The notes under the pieces were generated by a model that was given only the letters and a program-made list of their open reading frames with translations, did not search any database and was not told the DNA's origin. Positions 5,573-9,063 of a DNA stretch of 9,063 nucleotides are shown in pieces. The stretch is taken from contig CAJTSY010000129.1 in the NCBI GenBank assembly GCA_910578995.1, positions 1,960 to 11,022 on the forward strand. Direction: 5' to 3'. The DNA comes from an uncultured Acetatifactor sp. (GTDB lineage: Bacteria > Bacillota > Clostridia > Lachnospirales > Lachnospiraceae). A program made the translations under genes and the position numbers. How positions within the stretch are numbered: position 1 is the first letter of the stretch; the number at the start of each line of letters is the position of its first letter.

Positions 5573-5601
5573 TTGACAACCCGCCCCTTTCATATTATGA
5601 T
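5573..5601 (+). promoter_or_regulatory. Sigma-A promoter of the 5662-6420 gene
   Basis: A perfect TTGACA (5573-5578) and TATGAT (5596-5601, 5 of 6) are separated by 17 bp. Transcription would start near 5608, about 54 nt before the start codon. Its -35 lies 80 bp from the -35 of the divergent promoter. Confidence 0.78.
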
Positions 5602-5661
5602 GGGAAAAGCAGCAGGAAACCCCTGACGGTCAGGCATATGATAAGGAAAGGCGGATGAACC

Positions 5662-6420
5662 ATGCCGGTAATGGATGAATTCAGAGAAGAGAGAGAAGCA
5701 CTGAAAAACGGAACCCTGAAACAGAAGTTTAATTATTTCCTGGATTATTATAAATGGTATGTGGTCGTCGCCGTGCTGATCCTCATATTTGCAGGCTCCC
5801 TGATCTATCAGACCGTAACCAGGAAGGAACGGGGCATTTACTGTGTCCTGCTCAATGCCTACGGCACGGAGCAGTCCGATGAATACCCTCTCCTTTTTGG
5901 CGAATATGCGGGGATCGATCCGGATACCTATGACATCATTTTTGACAATTCCATGTTCCTGAATTCCTCCGATATATCATCCTACGATGAAAATACCGTG
6001 GCCGCCACCCAGAAACTGATGGTGCTGATCGCCGCCCGGGAGCTCGACACCCTGACAGCCAGCGAATCCACCATCAATTCCTACGCCTACAACGATACTT
6101 TTTATGACTTAAGCGCCCTTCTTACAAAAGAGCAGTATGAAAAATATGAACCTTACTTCTATTATATGGATCGGGCCGTTCTCCGGGAGATGGAGGAGAC
6201 GGAAGTGGGCAGCGATGATTATGTCAGCATACCGGATTATCCCTCCCCCAGAAATCCCGAAAGCATGGAAGAGCCCGTACCCGTGGGTATCTATCTGGAC
6301 GAGGCCCCGGGCATAAAGGAGCATTACCTGTTTACGGACGAGACGGTTATTGTCACTGTCCTCGCAAATACGGAGCATACGGAAAATGCTGTGAAGTACA
6401 TCGATTTCCTCTTCCAGTAG
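5662..6420 (+). CDS. Single-pass membrane protein of unknown function
   Basis: The 252-residue protein begins MPVMDEFREEREALKNGTLK, a charged cytoplasmic segment. The sequence KWYVVVAVLILIFAGSLIYQ (31-50) is a clear membrane helix with no cleavage site or lipobox, so it reads as a signal anchor. The remaining 200 residues, acidic and rich in Tyr and Asp, should be outside the cell. The end (VIVTVLANTEHTENAVKYIDFLFQ region, 229-252) recalls the closing helix of family 1 extracellular solute-binding proteins. That is a faint resemblance only, and no binding domain is recognisable. The start is supported by AGGAAAGGCGG just upstream (5644-5654) and an ATG at 5662; a nearer ATG at 5655 runs into a stop within eight codons. 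The gene is monocistronic, with a strong promoter upstream and an intrinsic terminator directly after. I recall similar unnamed proteins in Lachnospiraceae. Confidence 0.88.
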   Translation: MPVMDEFREEREALKNGTLKQKFNYFLDYYKWYVVVAVLILIFAGSLIYQTVTRKERGIYCVLLNAYGTEQSDEYPLLFGEYAGIDPDTYDIIFDNSMFLNSSDISSYDENTVAATQKLMVLIAARELDTLTASESTINSYAYNDTFYDLSALLTKEQYEKYEPYFYYMDRAVLREMEETEVGSDDYVSIPDYPSPRNPESMEEPVPVGIYLDEAPGIKEHYLFTDETVIVTVLANTEHTENAVKYIDFLFQ

Positions 6421-6435
6421 AGTTATCCTGTAAAT

Positions 6436-6458
6436 ACCCGCTTTCGGGCGGGTTTCTT
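6436..6458 (+). terminator. Intrinsic terminator after the 5662-6420 gene
   Basis: ACCCGC (6436-6441) and GCGGGT (6448-6453) form a 6-bp GC-rich stem with a 6-nt loop, followed by TTTCTTAATTCTT. It begins 16 bp after the stop codon. The stem also lies 4 bp beyond the gatB stop on the other strand, where the following sequence has only ATTT, so it may serve both convergent genes, less well for gatB. Confidence 0.8.
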
Positions 6459-7914
6459 AATTCTTCCGCAGCAGTTCACGCAGCAGGGCGTTGGTGCTGA
6501 CGGGATCCGCCTTTCCTTTCATGGCCTTCATGGTCTGGCCCACCAGGAATCCGACAGCCCTGTCTTTGCCATTCCGGTAGTCCTGCACGGACTGGGGGTT
6601 TGCCGCGATGACTTCTTCCACCGCCTTCCGCAGGGCTCCCTCGTCGCTGACCATCTTCAGCCCCCGTTCCTCCACATATTTTTCCGGATCCATATCTTCC
6701 GAAAACATCACCTCAAACACTTCCTTGGCCACAGTGGAATTGATGGCCCGGCTCTCTGTGAGGGAGATGAGTTTCGCCAGGTTTACCGGAGAAAAGCGGA
6801 TATCTTCCGGGTCAAGCTCCCTCTCCTTCAGCAGGCGCAGCGTCTCCACCATCAGCCAGTTGGACACCTTCTTGGGATGACTGCCCAGGGCCACAGTGGC
6901 CTCAAAGAGATCCGCCATATGCCTGGACTCCGTAAGGATCTCAATGTCGTATTCCGGAATATCGTACTCCCTCCTGTAACGTTCCATTTTCTCCGTTCGC
7001 AGCTCCGGCTGCCGGGAACGGATCTCCTCCAGAAAGGAATCGCTGATGGTCACGGGCGTCAGATCCGGATCCGGAAAGTACCGGTAATCCTGAGCATCTT
7101 CCTTGGAACGCATGGGATAGGACAGCCGCTTTGCCTCATCCCATCGCCTGGTTTCCTGCACCACAGGCTGTCCCGATTCGATCAGGTCTATCTGGCGGCT
7201 GCGCTCGCTTTCTATGGCTTCCGCAATGGCATGGAAGGAATTCAGGTTCTTCATCTCGGTGCGTGTGCCCATTTTCTCCGCTCCTGCTCGCCGGACGGAC
7301 AGGTTCACATCCGCCCTCATGGAACCCTCCTGCAGCTTGCAGTCACTGGCCCCCAGATAGCGGATGATCAGACGGAGTTTCTCCAGATAGGCGATCACTT
7401 CTTCCGCGCTGCGCATGTCCGGCTCCGACACAATCTCAATCAGGGGAACGCCGGAACGGTTGTAGTCAACCAGGGTGCAGTCCTCCCACTCATCATGGAT
7501 CAGCTTACCCGCGTCCTCCTCCATGTGGATCTCATGGATGCCGATGCGCTTCGTTGTCCGCGTTCCTTCCGCAGCTTCTTCCGTTTCTATCTCCACATAC
7601 CCGTTCCTGCAGATGGGCAGGTACAGTTGGGAAATCTGATAGTTCTGCGGGTTGTCCGGATAGAAGTAATTCTTTCTGTCAAATTTGCAGTATCTGGTAA
7701 TCTCGCAGTTTGTGGCCAGTCCCACCGCCACTGCATATTCCAGTACTTTCCTGTTCAGCACCGGAAGGGTACCCGGCATTCCGGCACACACCGGGCAGGT
7801 GTGGGAATTTGGCCTGCCGCCGAACGCAGTGGAGCATCCGCAGAAAATCTTGGTGCGGGTTGCAAGCTCCACATGAACCTCCAGTCCGATGACTGTTTCA
7901 TATTCTTTTTTCAT
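6457..7914 (-). CDS. gatB: Asp-tRNA(Asn)/Glu-tRNA(Gln) amidotransferase subunit B
   Basis: GatB is the tRNA-binding and kinase subunit of GatCAB. It activates the misacylated Glu-tRNA(Gln) or Asp-tRNA(Asn) with ATP and receives ammonia from GatA. The 485 residues match the family. ETVIGLEVHVEL (6-17) opens the catalytic cradle, and Cys25, Cys27, Cys40 and Cys43 (in CGC and CPVCAGMPG) form the zinc site. Next come DYNRSGVPLIEIVSEPD (150-166), GSMRADVNLSVR (197-208), MKNLNSFHAI (221-230) and YRYFPDPDLTPV (277-288). The helical and YqeY-like tail ends with VGQTMKAMKGKADP (458-471). I start it at 7914 (MKKEYETV): AGGAG (7921-7925) is 6 nt away, whereas the ATG at 7920 directly abuts that site. 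Its Shine-Dalgarno site overlaps the gatA stop codon and only 9 bases separate the genes, so they are one operon. Confidence 0.97.
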   Translation of the reverse strand: MKKEYETVIGLEVHVELATRTKIFCGCSTAFGGRPNSHTCPVCAGMPGTLPVLNRKVLEYAVAVGLATNCEITRYCKFDRKNYFYPDNPQNYQISQLYLPICRNGYVEIETEEAAEGTRTTKRIGIHEIHMEEDAGKLIHDEWEDCTLVDYNRSGVPLIEIVSEPDMRSAEEVIAYLEKLRLIIRYLGASDCKLQEGSMRADVNLSVRRAGAEKMGTRTEMKNLNSFHAIAEAIESERSRQIDLIESGQPVVQETRRWDEAKRLSYPMRSKEDAQDYRYFPDPDLTPVTISDSFLEEIRSRQPELRTEKMERYRREYDIPEYDIEILTESRHMADLFEATVALGSHPKKVSNWLMVETLRLLKERELDPEDIRFSPVNLAKLISLTESRAINSTVAKEVFEVMFSEDMDPEKYVEERGLKMVSDEGALRKAVEEVIAANPQSVQDYRNGKDRAVGFLVGQTMKAMKGKADPVSTNALLRELLRKN

Positions 7915-7920
7915 ATCCAT

Positions 7921-7925
7921 CTCCT
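7921..7925 (-). promoter_or_regulatory. gatB Shine-Dalgarno site, overlapping the gatA stop
   Basis: AGGAG on the minus strand includes the last two bases of the gatA TAG stop (7926-7924) and lies 6 nt before the ATG at 7914. This suggests translational coupling of gatA and gatB and selects 7914 over 7920 as the gatB start. Confidence 0.75.
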
Positions 7926-9063
7926 ATTTCATATTCCGCATCTGTTCGCAGGTGTACGCGGCCTGCAGCAGTTTCTTCTCCTGAAAGCAGTCCCCGATGA
8001 GCTGCAGCCCCACGGGAAGCCCTTTTCCGTCCGTGCCGCAGGGAACGCTGATAGCCGGGAGTCCGGCCAGGTTCACGGAAATGGTGTAAATATCCCCCAG
8101 GTACATTTTGATGGGATCCCCGAGGCTTTCTCCCAGTTTCGGGGCCGTGGTGGGCGCTGCCGGACCCAGGATGCAGTCATATTTCCCGAACGCTTCGTCG
8201 AAAGCCTTTTTGATCATGGCCTTCACCCGCAGCGCCTTCAGATAATAGGCGTCATAGTAACCGGAACTGAGTACGAAGCTGCCGAGCATGATACGGCGCT
8301 TGACCTCCGTGCCGAATCCCTGTGAACGGGTCTCCTTGTACATCCGGTGCAGCTCCTCCGCATCCCCGGCCCGGAAGCCGTACTTTATGCCGTCAAAACG
8401 CTCCAGGTTGGAACTGGCTTCCGCCGCCGCTATGGTGTAGTAGGCGGGAACGGCGTATTCCACAAGCTTCAGGTCAAAAAATTCCACAATGGCTCCCTGT
8501 TCCCGCAAAAGTTCCGCCGCCCCAAGGACGGCATCTGCCACTTCCGGATCCGGACCGCCCTGTGTCCTGTCCGTGTCCCTCTTCATAGCCGGGGGTTCTT
8601 CCGTTCCAGGTGCCTTCCCGTCTTTATATTCACGGTCTTCGGAATATCCCGTTTCTGCCGTGGGCTGTTCTCCGGTCACACATATATATTCTCTCGGAAT
8701 TCCGATCCTCATCCCTTTCACATCCTTTTTCAGGGCGGAGGTGAAATCCGTATCCTTCCTGCCCAGGAAGGTGGAATCAGAAACCGGCCGGCCGGCATCC
8801 CGGGCCGACAGCAGCTCCAGAATCACGGCGCAGTCCTCCACGGTTTTACACAGCGGCCCTACCTGATCCAGGGAGGAGCCGTAGGCCACCAGGCCATACC
8901 GGGATACCGTGCCGTAGGTAGGTTTCATGCCCACCACGCCGCAGTGGGAAGCGGGCTGCCGGATGGAGCCGCCGGTATCGGAGCCAAGGGCAAAGAAGCA
9001 TTCCCCCGCCGCCACGGCCCCTGCGGAACCCCCGGAGGATCCTCCCGGCACATGTTCCGGATT
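7924..9063 (-). CDS. gatA: Asp-tRNA(Asn)/Glu-tRNA(Gln) amidotransferase subunit A, N-terminus beyond the window
   Basis: GatA is the glutaminase of GatCAB and supplies ammonia to GatB. The visible 379 residues begin NPEHVPGGSSGGSAG inside the amidase signature. Ser9 and Ser33 of this fragment (GGSSGGS and DTGGSIRQPA) fit the cis-Ser and nucleophile Ser of the Lys-Ser-Ser triad (S154 and S178 in S. aureus numbering). The Lys, and about 145 residues, lie off the right edge. Further family blocks are MKPTYGTVSRYGL (46-58), SSLDQVGP (63-70), PAYYTIAAAEASSNL (206-220), GFGTEVKRRIMLGSFVLSSG (249-268) and PTTAPKLGE (304-312). Oddly, IPREYI (122-127) is separated from DPEVADAVL (172-180) by about 44 residues rather than the usual handful; the extra segment is hydrophilic and repeat-free. 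The frame stays open and both sides match the family. gatB follows after 9 bases. Confidence 0.95.
   Translation of the reverse strand, partial: NPEHVPGGSSGGSAGAVAAGECFFALGSDTGGSIRQPASHCGVVGMKPTYGTVSRYGLVAYGSSLDQVGPLCKTVEDCAVILELLSARDAGRPVSDSTFLGRKDTDFTSALKKDVKGMRIGIPREYICVTGEQPTAETGYSEDREYKDGKAPGTEEPPAMKRDTDRTQGGPDPEVADAVLGAAELLREQGAIVEFFDLKLVEYAVPAYYTIAAAEASSNLERFDGIKYGFRAGDAEELHRMYKETRSQGFGTEVKRRIMLGSFVLSSGYYDAYYLKALRVKAMIKKAFDEAFGKYDCILGPAAPTTAPKLGESLGDPIKMYLGDIYTISVNLAGLPAISVPCGTDGKGLPVGLQLIGDCFQEKKLLQAAYTCEQMRNMK

Noticed and set aside
6877..8325. Open frame of 482 codons on the plus strand spanning gatB and gatA
   Set aside because: It is antisense to two conserved genes and crosses their junction. 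The translation has no domain-like pattern and there is no promoter or ribosome site.

Overview
The window looks like ordinary chromosomal DNA from a spore-forming Firmicute, most likely a Lachnospiraceae-type Clostridium. The evidence is a SpoVT homologue, Gram-positive style Shine-Dalgarno sites (AGGAGG-like), sigma-A-type promoters, a GatCAB transamidosome (glutaminyl-tRNA made indirectly), and two membrane proteins of a kind I associate with Lachnospiraceae. No transposase, phage gene, CRISPR array, tRNA or rRNA was found.

Layout, left to right. Bases 1-221 are the start of an unidentified, very basic protein on the minus strand that runs off the left edge. Bases 222-762 are a long intergenic and leader region. 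It holds a good plus-strand promoter (504-533) followed by a 70-bp unit repeated 2.3 times. Next is a nicotinate phosphoribosyltransferase (pncB, 763-2217, +; NAD salvage). A convergent gap (2218-2510) is packed with inverted repeats. Three minus-strand genes follow: spoVT (2511-3056), guaB (IMP dehydrogenase, 3214-4668; committed step to GTP) and a small two-helix membrane protein (4858-5364). guaB has its own promoter (4821-4849) and a strongly foldable leader. A divergent promoter pair (5464-5492 minus, 5573-5601 plus) separates that membrane protein from a single-pass membrane protein of unknown function (5662-6420, +), which ends at an intrinsic terminator. The right end holds gatB (6457-7914) and the C-terminal three quarters of gatA (7924 to the edge), both minus strand and clearly one operon; gatC is not visible.

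The genes do not form one pathway. They are housekeeping functions: NAD salvage, GTP synthesis, Gln/Asn-tRNA amidation and spore development. The points of interest are mostly non-coding: the pncB leader repeats, the palindromic block between pncB and spoVT, and the structured guaB leader. One protein oddity is a hydrophilic insertion of about 40 residues in GatA. I see no convincing new multi-gene system.
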